Notes: generated by a model from the letters alone, not told the origin. Shown: positions 24,414 through 35,629, counted from the first letter of the stretch. The stretch is 64,000 nt of DNA from Pieris napi (GCF_905475465.1 NC_062243.1:11990267-12054266); one strand, 5' to 3'. Numbers and translations: made by a program.

Positions 24414-24590
24414 TTTCTTTCTTTGTGCGCAGTTTACACGCGGTCGTTGAAAAAAAACTTGTTAGGAAATCGGTAGCTTACACCTGTGCGTGTGCATAGA
24501 CCAATGCTCACCTACGTGCCTATTAGACAAAATATACAGAAACAGATCCAGAAATCTGAGTTCAAGATCAAGGGTAATATCACCACTTGT
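24414..24590 (+). mobile_element. decayed SINE (family 1)
   Basis: TTTCTTTGTGCGCAGTTTAC, GGAAATCGGTAGCTTACACC, CTCACCTACGTGCCTATTAG and CAGAAATCTGAG follow the plus-strand consensus order. Confidence 0.55.
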
Positions 24591-24591
24591 T

Positions 24592-24865
24592 CTTTTTATT
24601 TATTTACACTTCGTTACCTTATACAAAAACATACATATAAAAAATCAGGTTACATAAGTTATTAGGCAACGGGCGACCTTATCGCTATCAAGCGATTTCT
24701 TCTAGGCAATCCTAGGTTGGAAAAATAAAAAGAAACGCGTACAGAGGGGAAAGTACAAGAAGTGCATAAATAATTCACAAAAAAGAACATACAATAATAT
24801 GAAACACTACCTATAAATAAAATAAAGTAAAATCTAACAAAAACAATAATAATAAAAGTGATTTT
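24592..24865 (-). mobile_element. LINE 3' UTR fragment (GCCTAATAACTTATGTAACC type)
   Basis: The reverse complement ends ...GTAACGAAGTGTAAATAAATA, a polyadenylation-like tail. Body shared with 25905-26165 (same strand) and 7114-7232 (opposite strand). No RT coding part is retained. Confidence 0.6.
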
Positions 24866-25019
24866 AGTTAAAAGGTCAAAACCCTTGTCTATTCCTCTTC
24901 AGAATTGTTAGTTTGTAATAATAAATTTGTGGCTTTCACTATACGTCTCCTAAGACACATGTGAAACGGACACAAAAATGTTTGATACGAAAAGAAAAAA
25001 ATATCAGACCTTGTCTAGA

Positions 25020-25181
25020 AATATTTTATTAGGCGTTTTTCTTATCACTATTCTTACAGCCACTTATTTCTTCCAGGCAACCGCCAGTTGCTCTCCTTTT
25101 TATTAAATTATGTCAATTGTACTATATGTATGTATATGCAACGAAGTGTTAATAAATTAATAAAATAAATAAATAAATATG
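25020..25181 (+). mobile_element. LINE 3' UTR end, same broad family
   Basis: AGGCAACCGCCAGTTGCTCT, TGTATGTATATGCAACGAAG, then AATAAATTAATAAAATAAAT. Resembles the 3' ends at 24592 and 25905 but on the plus strand. Confidence 0.45.
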
Positions 25182-25389
25182 TAAACAAAACATTATACAC
25201 AACATTACATATTATATAAAATTGTAAGATGCATTGATCAATATAATTAGTTTTTTTTATACGAGTGACTTGAGGATCTGCCTTGGTTACCTAATAGGTA
25301 AATTACAGAACGGATATCTGGTTTCAATTTTAAGTTATGACATATTTTTTTGAATTAGTTTACTCACGGCTGTTCTACAAATAGGCGTC

Positions 25390-25466
25390 TTTTTTATCGA
25401 ACAGATCCCATGTTCGGAAACGGATAGGCTCACCTGATGTTAAGTGATACCGAGTGACACCCATCA
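25390..25466 (-). mobile_element. short LINE 3' tail (GGCCGGCAACGC family)
   Basis: TTTTTTATCGAACAG, then GGCTCACCTGATGTTAAGTG and ATACCG; truncated soon after. Confidence 0.55.
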
Positions 25467-25904
25467 CAAAATATACGACATATTTAAGCAAAAAGATATG
25501 ACGACGGCAAAAATATTCGATATTAGTTTCAAATACAGTATGAAACGTATCTTAATTAACAATAGAGCAATTAAGGGGTTTGGGGCGAATGACGTCACCC
25601 GGGTACCCGCAGCCCGCGTAGACTAGACAATGCAATTCACTGATTCTCCTGACGCAGCGTTGCTGAATCAGTACGGCACAGGTACACGTTCTTATATAGC
25701 TTTTTAATTGCTTTTTGGTAAACGATATTTTACCCACACGAAGCATAAAGGTTTTTACGTGTCTGTATTCTTTTGTATGTAACTTAAATGAATGAACGTG
25801 CTTTTTTGCTTCACTGATCGAGATATATTTCGTGTTTCAGTGTAATCAGGTTTTATAAGTTGGGTCATGAAATTACGGGGAAAATGGGTATTTATTTTTA
25901 AACA

Positions 25905-26165
25905 TATTTATTTATTTACTCTTCGTTACCTTATATAAAACATACATATAAAAAGCAGGTTACGTAAGTTATTAGGCAACGAGTGGCCTTATCACTAGCG
26001 AGGCAGGCAAACCTAATAAGGAAAAAAAATATAAAGAAAAAAAGAAACACATACGAGGGTAAAGTACAAGAAGTGCATAGATAATTAACAAAAATAAAAA
26101 GAACTCAAAATATGTAACTATAACTAAAATAAAATAAAGTGAAATCTAAAGAAAAATAAAAATAA
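25905..26165 (-). mobile_element. LINE 3' UTR fragment (GCCTAATAACTTACGTAACC type)
   Basis: Same family and strand as 24592-24865: TATTTACTCTTCGTTACCTT, TTATTAGGCAACGAGTGGCC and AAGTACAAGAAGTGCATA in the same order. Confidence 0.6.
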
Positions 26166-26699
26166 TGATATGAATATCTACCTTCTATCTATACCTTCAC
26201 GTACTTACTCTTACTTTTACATCATCACACAACACAGCCAAATTAGGTATCTCTTAGTTAAATGTATTGAAGAATGTTTATTGTTCGTTGCCTTTTCTAA
26301 ATTTTTGAACTTTTTGTAGTATATTATGTATATATTTTTAGTGTAATTGTTTGTTCTTAGGATATATAATTTTTGTTAGCTGTAACAACAACAAACAATT
26401 AATAAGTTTACTATGTATGATTATAACAATTACAAGTGAACTGTATTACTATTGGGAAGCACGTGCTGATTATTGTCAATATCAGCTATTGTCGGCGACA
26501 CGCTGCTAATAAAAACTAACGCGGTGATTCCTATGTCGATAATAAACCATTAATTATAGTTTCACAACATTAATTCACTAAGGGATGACGTTTAGACCTG
26601 TTTAAGTCAAGTAAAGCATTGTTACAAAAGGAATTGTGTTAAACTTACCTTAAAATACATTAATTTTCAGTAAAAAATAAATTTCACTGAGTAGTTTTG
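26166..26699. other. unrecognised AT-rich sequence
   Basis: No gene or known repeat seen. Confidence 0.4.
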
Positions 26700-26960
26700 G
26701 TACTTCAGCTAGTGCTCTCATCCCTGAGGTCTGATCCCCTGTGCACCAATGGCCGTTCTTTCTATGTGCGCATTTAACATTCGCTCGAACGGTGAAGGAA
26801 AACATCGTGAGGAAACCGGCTAGCCTTAGACTCATACAGTCGACAGCGTCGTGTGTCAGGCACAGGAGGCCGATCACCTACTTGCCTATTAGATTAACAA
26901 ATGATCATTCAACAGGTACAGAAATCTGAGGCCCACACTCAAAAATAATTTTCAGTGGTG
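26700..26960 (+). mobile_element. tRNA-derived SINE (family 1)
   Basis: Plus strand, head partly lost (CTCATCCCTGAGGTCTGATC), complete body: CGCTCGAACGGTGAAGGAAA, ACATCGTGAGGAAACCGGC, GTGTCAGGCACAGGAGGC. The tail is decayed. Confidence 0.85.
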
Positions 26961-27141
26961 TGTTGTAGTATGAAAACCGTTGTAAGACAAGCATTTATTA
27001 AAAATAAAACCATCCTGAAGCATCCACTATACTATACTTAGCGTATATCTATATATGAGCCAGTAATTAAATAATTATTTACGATGTGTGAACAATAGAT
27101 TCAATATTTTTGACAAATCTGCATCTTCTACATTTACCATG

Positions 27142-27425
27142 GAGAGTCTTCAGAGGAGTGGATTACCTGTAGCTGAGTTTCATCATCAGACGACGAGCCA
27201 GTATCACCAAGATGTCCGTCGTTCCACATCTGACCCGTTATATAAGGCACTTTTTGCCGCGTCACATTATATGGAACAAGCGGCCGACTGAAGTGTTTCC
27301 AAACCAACTGTTTCGATTTAGGGTCCTTCGAAAACGTACCAATTCATAAAAGACCGGCATCAAAGTGTCCATATATATCACTTAACATCAGGTGAGCCTC
27401 CTGCCCGTTTCCCCTGTTATAAACG
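27142..27425 (+). mobile_element. LINE C-terminal plus 3' tail
   Basis: Same family as 18625. The first part encodes AEFHHQTTSQYHQDVRRST, then SHYMEQAAD followed by a stop in the region of the conserved W-N-x-L-P block. After more frame breaks it ends CATCAGGTGAGCCTCCTGCC. Truncated at the 5' side and non-functional. Confidence 0.65.
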
Positions 27426-28226
27426 AAATCATAATAAACATATTAGAACACATATGGTCCACAAAAACATATAATATGTGGTCATAATTATATTGTTCAT
27501 AACGAATTAAGATTATTTGTACAAATCAAATGTAGGCCGTAGGATTAGGAAGGATCAATAACTAATATTATGTACAACTATTACAGGTTACTTGTTACAG
27601 TTCCACCAAAGGTAAGTTATGTAAATAAATAAAGTAAATGAATATAAAATCTTATGTTCAAGAAAGTATAAGTCCTCGTGTAAGGAAATTGAAAATATCT
27701 TCAAGAATAACATAAATAGCAGTAAAGAGGATCACAGGGGAACTTTTGAAATTTTCAATGAAAAACTTAGCAATAACATACGTGTACTCGGAACAAATTG
27801 AAAAGCAAATAAAGGTTGGATAAAAAAACTTTTTCAATTACAAAGTTGCGTGAGGTTGTGTTGTGCAGTGACATTTATTAAAATATAATTTAGATAACTT
27901 TATTCAAAACATATCGTTGATAAAAGATGGAACATGTTAACATGTTAGCCATGATTACAAACACTATATTATTAAGTATATAAGCGTGTACTATATCACT
28001 ACTTTAGCCACGTTTTATTTTAAGACTGTAAGATCGATAGGCAAACCCTCATACTTACCGAGTAGTTCCCTAATCTAGACGCAACTTGAATATCACTATA
28101 ACTAAGTAATTAATAAGAGCTAGCAAAATTTGACAATTTGAACGTTTTTTGAATGTCTGTTGTGAAATCTTAGGTTTAGTTAAGGTTTATTTACTAGTTT
28201 GATATTAATTCAGTGTATGTTTAATA
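27426..28226. other. unrecognised AT-rich sequence
   Basis: No gene or known repeat seen. Confidence 0.4.
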
Positions 28227-28526
28227 AGCAGTGTTAGAAGCTAGTGGCTTCAGCGTGCGATCTGATCCCAGGAGTCGCAGGTTCGATCCCCGGCTTGGCA
28301 CCAATGAACTTTCTTTCTATGTGCGCATATTTTAACATTCGCTTGAATGGTAGAGGCAAACATCGTGAGGTGACTTTTTGGGTCTAACGCAGCTTGCGAC
28401 CCAAAAAGTATGTGTCACACAGGAGTCTGATCTCCTACTTGCCTATTAGATTGACAGATCATGAAACAGATACAGAAATCTGAGGCCCAGACCTAAAAGG
28501 GTTGTAGTCACTGATTTATTTTTATG
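28227..28526 (+). mobile_element. full-length tRNA-derived SINE (family 1)
   Basis: Plus strand. The A-box-like AGCTAGTGGCTTCAGCGTG and B-box GGTTCGATCCC form the pol III promoter of the tRNA-like head. The body and tail (ACCTAAAAGGGTTGTAGTCA) follow. An internal variant (CTTTTTGGGTC ... GACCCAAAAAG, about 28375-28410) makes a short hairpin absent from other copies. Confidence 0.85.
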
Positions 28527-28861
28527 TTTTATTAAAACATTATTGAGATTATTAAACATTAACATAGATAATATAATAATGTAGATAACCAACGAATTCA
28601 ATTTTTAATATCTAGCATACAAAAATACATACAACCCTTAATTTTCATCTACCCTCTTCGATCACGACTCCTATGTTTTATTTGTTAGTTATGAACTTAT
28701 AACTTGACCTCTGAGGATTATATAGAGAAAAAATCACAGAAAAACCTTAAAAGTTTTCATTCCGGAAAACCGAACAGTCTCTGGGGTAGCATAGCAAAAT
28801 GTTCCATGTTGTTATTTACTAAACGATAGGCTAAGTTTAAAAAGCGAGTCTACTCCTCCGT

Positions 28862-28966
28862 CAAAGGCCGGCAACGCACCCACTAAAAGTAGGTGTCTAT
28901 GGGCTGCGACTGCCCTTTTTGGTCGTCCCGCTAGCTCGTTTGCACCCCTATTATATAAAAAAAAAA
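28862..28966 (+). mobile_element. LINE 3' tail (variant)
   Basis: AAGGCCGGCAACGCACC, then TAGGTGTCTATGGGCTGCGA, GGTCGTCCCGCTAGCTCGTT and an A-rich end. Same variant as the nested copy at 18418. Confidence 0.65.
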
Positions 28967-28984
28967 GTAAAATCATATAAAGGA

Positions 28985-29010
28985 GAAACGAAGTTCGCGG
29001 GGGCAGCTAG
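28985..29010 (+). mobile_element. Helitron 3'-end fragment
   Basis: CGAAGTTCGCGGGGGCAGCT ending CTAG before a T, matching a Helitron-type terminus. The body is not recognisable. Confidence 0.4.
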
Positions 29011-29557
29011 TTAATGTATAGAAAATATTTTATTATGTAGTACCCAAAGTTTGATTGGAATATAATCTGCGTTTCCTTTTTCAAAATTGCTTCCTGTCAA
29101 AGCCTATTAAGCTACCATTAAACGTAAATTTAATGTGAAAATTAAATCTCTATTAAAATTTAAAGGGACAAAACTTTTATCAGTTATGAACTCTCGTGAC
29201 ATTCCGCGAAGAATTATTATCGTGTTATCTCTGGGCAGGCGAATTCAACTTGGCCGGTATTTACGTTCACTGCAGTTTCTTTCAATTAAAGATACTTAAG
29301 TTTCACGAACGTGCCAACCATTGGTAACTATCCTTGTTAGGGCATGAAGACATTTTTAATTTACATTGTTTAATAAATCAAAAGATTTACTTCTTTGCTT
29401 CTAGTAAGAAGTGTTATTTGTGCCTTTTGTTTGACATTATTTTGGCCTATTAAAATCCAATAGTTTTGTAAAGGTAAATGTATGTTCTAAATCTTTAATC
29501 TTCAGGGTTTATGGCAATTTATCGATGTTTTCAGTTTTTTTATTGGCCTCCAGAAAA
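29011..29557. other. unrecognised AT-rich sequence
   Basis: No gene or known repeat seen. Confidence 0.4.
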
Positions 29558-29940
29558 TGCCCTGTTTATATTAGGATTACGGCGCATGTCTATTGTCAGC
29601 AATTGCAAACGATTATGGATAAGCTAGCTGCTAAACAATCAAGGCTGGTCAATCGCTCTAGGCCACTGCTGCTTCATGACAACGCTGGACCACACACTGC
29701 ACAACAGACTGCTACCAAATTAGAGGAGCTTCAAATGTCTAGACATTCCCGGACCTTGCTCCAGCAGATTACAATTTTTTTTCGAAATTTGAATTAAAAT
29801 ATTCAACTCTGATGGGGCAGTCGAAACCGCCTTTAACGATATCATTGATTACCGTCCGAATGGCTATTTTAGTAAAGGGATCAATGAACTACATAAAAGA
29901 TGGCAAAAGTGCATAGATAGCAATGGTACATTGATTGATT
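29558..29940 (+). pseudogene. mariner transposase C-terminal fragment
   Basis: The plus strand reads ITAHVYCQQLQTIMDKLAAK and RPLLLHDNAGPHTAQQTATK. The D of HDNAGPH is the second catalytic aspartate of the DD34D triad of mariner transposases, and the usual motif is HDNARPH. After a frame change near 29750 comes the C-terminal NGYFSKGINELHKRWQKCID. The N-terminal DNA-binding half and first catalytic D are missing. A 3' terminal-repeat-like stretch (ACGAAACGTCAATTTCGTAA) lies at about 29990-30010. It is a different fragment from that at 21731. Confidence 0.8.
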
Positions 29941-30184
29941 AAATACCTATATTATTTTTTATAAAATATCTACTTTTTGTTCCTCCCACACGAAACGTCA
30001 ATTTCGTAAGGACCTAATATATATTAGAGTTACAACATTCACTGACTTTAGTTTGAATACAAATGACGATAAGAAATGTGGTAGCAAGTCTAGTTCTTAA
30101 AACTTTTTGATTATCGGAATCATATTCTCATTATGTACAAATTGTACATATACATGTATGTGTATTGTGTATGGTATATGGTTG

Positions 30185-30350
30185 GTGGACTCCTTTCCTT
30201 TCTAACTAAGCCAGCCTAGCTCCTTCCAGAAGCACAGAAGTCTCCTGGGCACTTCATGGAGCGACCTCAATGCTCCGAGGATTACTGCACGTTGTTAAGC
30301 CACAGCTTCGCATTCCAGCACTACGTGGGTGACTGATTCCTCTGCGCTGA
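30185..30350 (-). mobile_element. LINE C-terminal fragment (zinc-finger-like end)
   Basis: A minus-strand frame reads ESVTHVVLECEAVA, then a stop, then LGALRSLHEVPRRLLCFWKE and ends LGWLS-stop. The E(T/S)V.H...EC pattern is the end of the C-terminal cysteine motif of R1/Jockey-like LINE proteins. Only this end is preserved. Confidence 0.5.
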
Positions 30351-30425
30351 AACAGCCTCAGGGGCTGTCTGTATATTTTGTGTATATATATATATCGTAA
30401 GCATGAATTGAATCTTACTAACAAC

Positions 30426-30717
30426 CAGTGGCGTAACCATACAATCTGGGGTCCGTACCAAATCTTCTTTCGTGGCAATTCTTTTGATGGGGCCCTAACT
30501 TAATGGGGGCCCACTTTAATTTTAATAAAATTACACGTTGTATATGTCCCACTAATGGCCATAGACCTCCTCTCTTAGGCGAGAGGGTATGGTCTGTAGT
30601 CCCCACGCTAGCCCAATGCGTATTGGAGACTTCACATTCATCCATAGAACATAATATCTCTTGGGTCGAGGGCCCGTGGCATTTTGCCAGCCCTGACACC
30701 CTATTGTTACGCCACTG
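30426..30717. mobile_element. hAT MITE with exact 8-bp duplication
   Basis: The ends are perfect 12-bp inverted repeats CAGTGGCGTAAC / GTTACGCCACTG. An identical 8-bp duplication CTAACAAC lies at 30418-30425 and 30718-30725. CAGNG ends with an 8-bp duplication identify hAT. The unbroken duplication suggests a fairly recent insertion. The four overlapping open frames here are by-products; there is no transposase domain. Confidence 0.9.
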
Positions 30718-31248
30718 CTAACAACAAGGTAAAACATGTATTAATTGTAATTATAAACAGTCAGAGACTATCTTCCCAACTTTGGAATAGTTCGTTTAGA
30801 AACGATTTGCTCGAAACAAGTTTAACATAAATGTAGACATTTAAACTAGCCAATACTCAGAGTAAATGAAAAATAATTACCGTATTGATAACGAAGTTCC
30901 AAGTGCGGAAGTGTCGAAGAGCGTAGCTTTATTCCAGTGAAGGTCCTATCTTAGTGGCCGGGATCCTCTTAATGCCGACCAACCCTTAGTTTGCTCTCCA
31001 CTCGTGTGGAACTACTTATAATCGAAGTGGCATTTTGTATGGAAATCAGCTTTTACTCGATTTATTAAATTGGATAAGTATTGTACGTGAGCCTACAAAT
31101 TTCTTTTATACAATATATAACAATAATGTTATAAAAGAGCTCTATTTTTGTACGTTTGTTAGAAAATATCAAACTCCTTCATCGTTTTATATATATTTAT
31201 TTATATTTAATAAGGTTTATAACTTTATTAGTAATCGTATCAAACAAA

Positions 31249-31727
31249 TCTATATATATATAAAAATGAAACCCGTTTTCCGTTGTCACGACATCACATG
31301 AAAACGGCTCGACCGATTTGTCTGATTTTTTTTTTTTGTGTTTGTAATTGTCAGGAGAAGGTTCTTATAAAAGAAAAAAATTGCGCGGAAAATTAGAAAA
31401 TTCAAGAATACTTAACCACCATACAATTCGAACTTTTTGGTGTAACCTTATGCCGTTTGACATAACACAACATTGACATAATGCGTGCTGCAAATATCGT
31501 CAGAGGATGTAAGAAAAATGAATATCGTTCAAAATAAATGCTTCGATCGGAGTTATTATATTGATAATATAATAATATGCGAGCCAGAAAAACAAACAAA
31601 GAATGTTGTATAACATAAAGCATTAGAATAATAAACACTTTGTTTCTGAAATATTTTTTAATTCATTATACCAATTTGAAATCAATATTTATAGTTAAGA
31701 CAGGACAACGTCTGTCGGGTCCGCTAG
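31249..31727 (+). mobile_element. complete non-autonomous Helitron
   Basis: Starts TCTATATATATATAAAAATG after an A and ends GGGTCCGCTAG before a T (A^T insertion). A short hairpin (GACAG 31699-31703 with CTGTC 31712-31716) sits 7 bases before CTAG, as in Helitron 3' ends. The first block (ACCCGTTTTCCGTTGTCACG) is shared with the minus-strand element at 605-1028. No Rep/helicase coding region. Confidence 0.85.
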
Positions 31728-31801
31728 TATACAATATTTACAATTTTCTTAACCCACATGGTGCTTTCCTCGCTCAACTAATTATAATCGCGAATACAGC
31801 G

Positions 31802-31895
31802 AAATGCTGCCAGCGTTAAAAGTACACTGCCACAGGGACCAAGCTTTTTAAATTTGTTTTAATTTTCTTAATATTAAATTTTAATTAATTTTATT
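31802..31895 (+). repeat. copy of a three-member repeat (CTGCCACAG type)
   Basis: ATGCTGCCAGCGTTAAAAGT, ACACTGCCACAGGGACCAAG, then TTTTTAAATTTGTTTTAATT. Same orientation as 12316 and 15044. Confidence 0.5.
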
Positions 31896-32603
31896 GTTAC
31901 TATAACTAAAACCAAGATTGTTTTAATTCTTTAATTTTGATATTTTTTTGATGTGTTTACACTAAACCCATTTTCCATCATCATTTTCCTATACTGTCAA
32001 ACAGGAATACATCAAATAATAAATTGTACGCGATTGTGTAAATTCGGTTTTCGTAAATTGTAACAACATTCGACACTGGGGGCGAGCGAAGTTAATTAAA
32101 TAAAAATACGAGATGCGGCTTTCGGAGGTGTAAACAGCAATCAGCAAATAAAGAGACGCCAATAAGTTAGGCTATTCACAGAAGCGAAAGGTTCTGATTC
32201 ATTGTCACGTTCCGTTTTGATTGCACGTGCTTTGGTAGCGATAGCCGAGCTTCGATTCGCACCAATTTTAATATATTTTTTATTCATCCTCATATTCGAA
32301 TCTGCCCTGTGGTTTGGCAATATTTATGACGAGTTATTTTGCTTGGACAGGATTCGGTTATGGCGGTCAGATATAATGGTTTCAATTTATTTATTGAATT
32401 TGCGTACAATAGCGGTAGCTTATTATGGACGATAATTATAAACTTTTGTTAATAACGCGCTGCGTGTTTATCTTTGCCGTGTAAGTGTACATTGAACGGG
32501 TTTTAAGCTTTAAAATTTTACTTTGTTTCTAAACGGTTTTAATATTATGTACATTATAATGGGTATACCTAATAGGCTGGTGTAAAAAAAATAATTTTAT
32601 AAC
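31896..32603. other. unrecognised AT-rich sequence
   Basis: No gene recognised; the 77-codon frame at 32202-32435 is hydrophobic but without family features. Confidence 0.35.
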
Positions 32604-32710
32604 TGCCTTGCGATTCTGTAACTCACTCTTCAAACTCTCACAACGAATTCCGCTCTTAAATCACTCGTGAAGGTTTCATGTTACAATTTGGTATTCTGAT
32701 GAACAATAAC
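32604..32710 (+). repeat. diverged single arm of the 3042-3388 foldback
   Basis: GCCTTGCGATTCTGTAACTC then CTCGTGAAG and TTTGGTATTCTGATGAACAA align in order with 3044-3160, with many substitutions. The second arm is absent. Confidence 0.65.
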
Positions 32711-33479
32711 CCTCAAAAACTGTTAGTATTTGGCATTTGACATTTTATGTGAATTAAAATCGGCAGTGATGTCGATTTTATCGTGATATACTTACCAGTG
32801 AGTTAGCCAACTCAAAAAAATTATATGGTATTGACGAAATCTAGAATATTTGCTGATATATAGATGAAACGTAGAGTCTAATAAATAGATGAACTAAGGT
32901 AAACTTTTCAATTATTTATAGCAATATAATTAATATCATTATTATCTCAGAACCAATTTTTCGATGCATTTTTAACCACGCCTTGTCACTAGTAAAGACA
33001 AGTCGAGAAGAAAACGATAAAAGGTATTTCCTTCAAAATTATCAAGAATTTTTCATATTTTTCATAATTTTTTTTAAATATTAGGATTCATATAAATGGG
33101 AATATTAAATGAATAAATGAAATAATTTCAGCGGTCCAAATGTTTAAAATTCTTGGTTGTATTTATCACATTTGCATCAATCGCAAAGCCTTATAAAGAA
33201 AGCCACAATAGTGCAGACATTTTCAAATTATAGAATGTTGACTATCCTTCAAATTATAATAAATGATTTCAATTTAGGTTCCCATATTTCTATAAATATT
33301 GATATAACAATAAGGTTTTGGAAACAAAAATTATTCTGTTTAGAGAAGTATGAAATATCATCATTACATACATGAGTTTATCTATTATATCTATTAATAT
33401 CGTGACAATTTACCTATTTACATTTAATTTAAAGTTGTTAACTGTCAAAGTTTATATATTTTAGTAAAACAAATAACGA
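32711..33479. other. unrecognised AT-rich sequence
   Basis: No gene or known repeat seen. Confidence 0.4.
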
Positions 33480-33584
33480 CAGTGTTGCCAACTTGGGGTT
33501 TTCCCCCCAAATTTAGGGGTAATCAAGATATCCAGGGGTTTTTAAGGGGTACATTTATTTAGGGGGTAATTTATTCAAGAATTT

Positions 33585-35083
33585 TTGAAGTGAAACTTCT
33601 TTATCGGGGTTGGAAAAAAATGTAGTGTAACATTTTTTCGTTACGCGTCACATTTTTCCGTTACGCGCCATCTTTTGAAGTGAAACTTCTTTATCGACGT
33701 ATGGGAGAAATTTTGTAGCAGGTTACGCGCCATGTTGCTTTTTGAAGTCAAACTTCTTTATCGGCGTTGGAAAAAAATTTACACACATTTGTCACATTTT
33801 TCGGTTACGCGCCATCTTTTTCTCGTCCCTACCACGGTTGATCCGAAGAGATTCGAAGCCATTAGTAACAAAAATATATAATAACGATAACAATGATAGT
33901 AATACTAATTCTATTACAATTAATGGAATTGTGTAATAATCTTAGTACTACATAGTAGTACAGTAATAAGTTAAAATGAAATAATTGTATTTGTATTCAT
34001 GTCTATGATAATAAAAGCCTTTTGTTAAACTTTATCTAATTTAACTTTATTTGACCAATTTCTGTAAAGTTGCATATAGTAGATCATTTTTCGAAAAATA
34101 AGGTCATAAAGAAGTTTCACTTCTTACGCGTGTACACCTAGTACACGCACACATTTTTTATTTTCTCTACAAACACACGATTCTATACAATATATATTAA
34201 GCTTCTAACGTAATCAACAAACTAAACCAAATATAAACTCCAAGCCTGGCTACAGCTTCAATATCGAAAAACAATAATTTAATGAGACAAATTTGTTCCT
34301 TCTGATCGTATGATCAAATCATTTAACGTCAATATGTACGATTTCAAAAATATCAGCAACAGCAAAACGCAGCGCGTTATCCAGGCCGATGCCTTCGACG
34401 AAATATGTATTAGGAGCTTATTCCAATGATATTTAATAATATTGTATTAGAAAGAAAAAAGCACATTGAAGCAATTCGATTTTTATTTTAATTCTCTCTC
34501 GTTTAACTGCAACAGAACAGATAAAAAAGAAAAAGTACAAAAAGCTTTAAAAATAATTTATGAAAAGAAATTGACGAAAACGCAAAAAAAATTCTGCCAA
34601 GAAACGTTAAGAAAAACTGAAATCGAAGAAAGAAAAGTTAAGAAATAAAAAAAATAAAAAATGTGCGTGTACTAGTGTACACACATTAGAAGTGAAACTT
34701 CTTTATGACCTTATTTTTCGAAAAATTATCTATATGCAACTAACTTTACAGAAATTGGTTAAATAAAGTTAAATTAGATAAAGTTTAACAAAAGGCTTTT
34801 AATATCACAGACTTGAATACAAATAATACAATTATTTCATTTTACCTTATTACCACTAAGATTATTACAGAATTTCATAAATTGTAATATAATTTTTGTA
34901 TCATTGTTATAGTTATTATAAATTTTTGTTATTAATGGTTTAGAATCTCTTCGAATCAACCGTGGTAGGGACGAGAAAAAGACGCGCGTAACGGTCAAAT
35001 GTGACGCGTAACCGAAACATGTGACCCGTAACCGAAAAATGTTACACTAAATTTTTTTCCAACCCCGATAAAGAAGTTTCACT
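33585..35083. repeat. large inverted repeat nested in the hAT element
   Basis: The left arm begins GAAGTGAAACTTCTTTATCG and the right arm ends with its complement. Both contain TACGCGCCATCTTTT-like words, GGATCAACCGTGGTAGGGAC or its complement, and GACCTTATTTTTCGAAAAAT. Within each arm the AAGTGAAACTTCTT word recurs. The arms are similar but not identical. Confidence 0.75.
34466..34648 (+). CDS. Lys-rich open frame between the inverted arms (hypothetical)
   Basis: A 60-codon ATG frame beginning MKQFDFYFNSLSFNCN and ending RKTEIEERKVKK. About one third of residues are Lys, Arg or Glu, suggesting a charged helix. It lies in the non-repeated centre of the inverted module, where an autonomous element would keep its gene. 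The preceding sequence has another short piece (KTQRVIQADAFDEICIRSL) in a different frame. I recognise no family; it may be a transposase remnant or chance coding in A-rich DNA. Confidence 0.2.
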   Translation: MKQFDFYFNSLSFNCNRTDKKEKVQKALKIIYEKKLTKTQKKFCQETLRKTEIEERKVKK

Positions 35084-35629
35084 TTAATAAGAATCGTTAC
35101 ATCTCATTGTTATTATTTTATCTGAACAAATAAATAAATAATAATAAAATTATCATTAATATTATTCGGTTATTGATTAACAAATACAAATATGTAAAAT
35201 GTACTCACATAAATACAACAGCTATTTTTTACTACTTCAACGTATTTTTAATTCATATTTGAAATTACCTCTCAAACCACAACAACTTTAGGGGTTTTTG
35301 ATCGACATTTAGGGGTATTTGGTCGTAGGGGTACATGTTGTAGGAGTTGGCAACCCTGAATAACGTATATTTCATATTTGTTTTTATTTAAGTTAAAGAT
35401 TTGTTAAGGTTAACTAAAAGGAAAATAATTATGTAAGATCTGAGAGAGAAGCAAAAATCTTGATTCTAATTATTGTAATGGTTGAAGTCTATTGTTTTAA
35501 TTTCAAAACAGAAATAATTACTTTGGCAACGACAACTTTTTAGGAAACAAAGTTTAGTTTACTATCATTCCACTTATTTGTTAGCATTCACAGGATACAG
35601 ACATCTTAATAATATAATAGTATTTTAAA

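Larger units (their letters stand above)
33480..35358. mobile_element. 1.9-kb hAT-type element carrying inverted modules
   Basis: The termini are CAGTGTTGCCAACT and, in reverse, CAGGGTTGCCAACT. The flanks AATAACGA (33472-33479) and AATAACGT (35359-35366) match at 7 of 8 bases, fitting a hAT 8-bp duplication. Subterminal AGGGGT words recur at both ends. Inside are two inverted arms (33585-34165 and 34660-35083) around a centre with a Lys-rich frame (34466-34648). No hAT transposase is visible, so it is non-autonomous. Confidence 0.75.

Noticed and set aside
30254..30737. Several overlapping frames of 60-93 codons
   Set aside because: They fall in the GC-richer hAT MITE and LINE scrap, on both strands, without domain signatures.
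33742..33936. Open frame similar to that at 14430-14684, suggesting a conserved protein
   Set aside because: The similarity follows the DNA repeat module through non-coding parts as well, so there is no sign of protein-level constraint.
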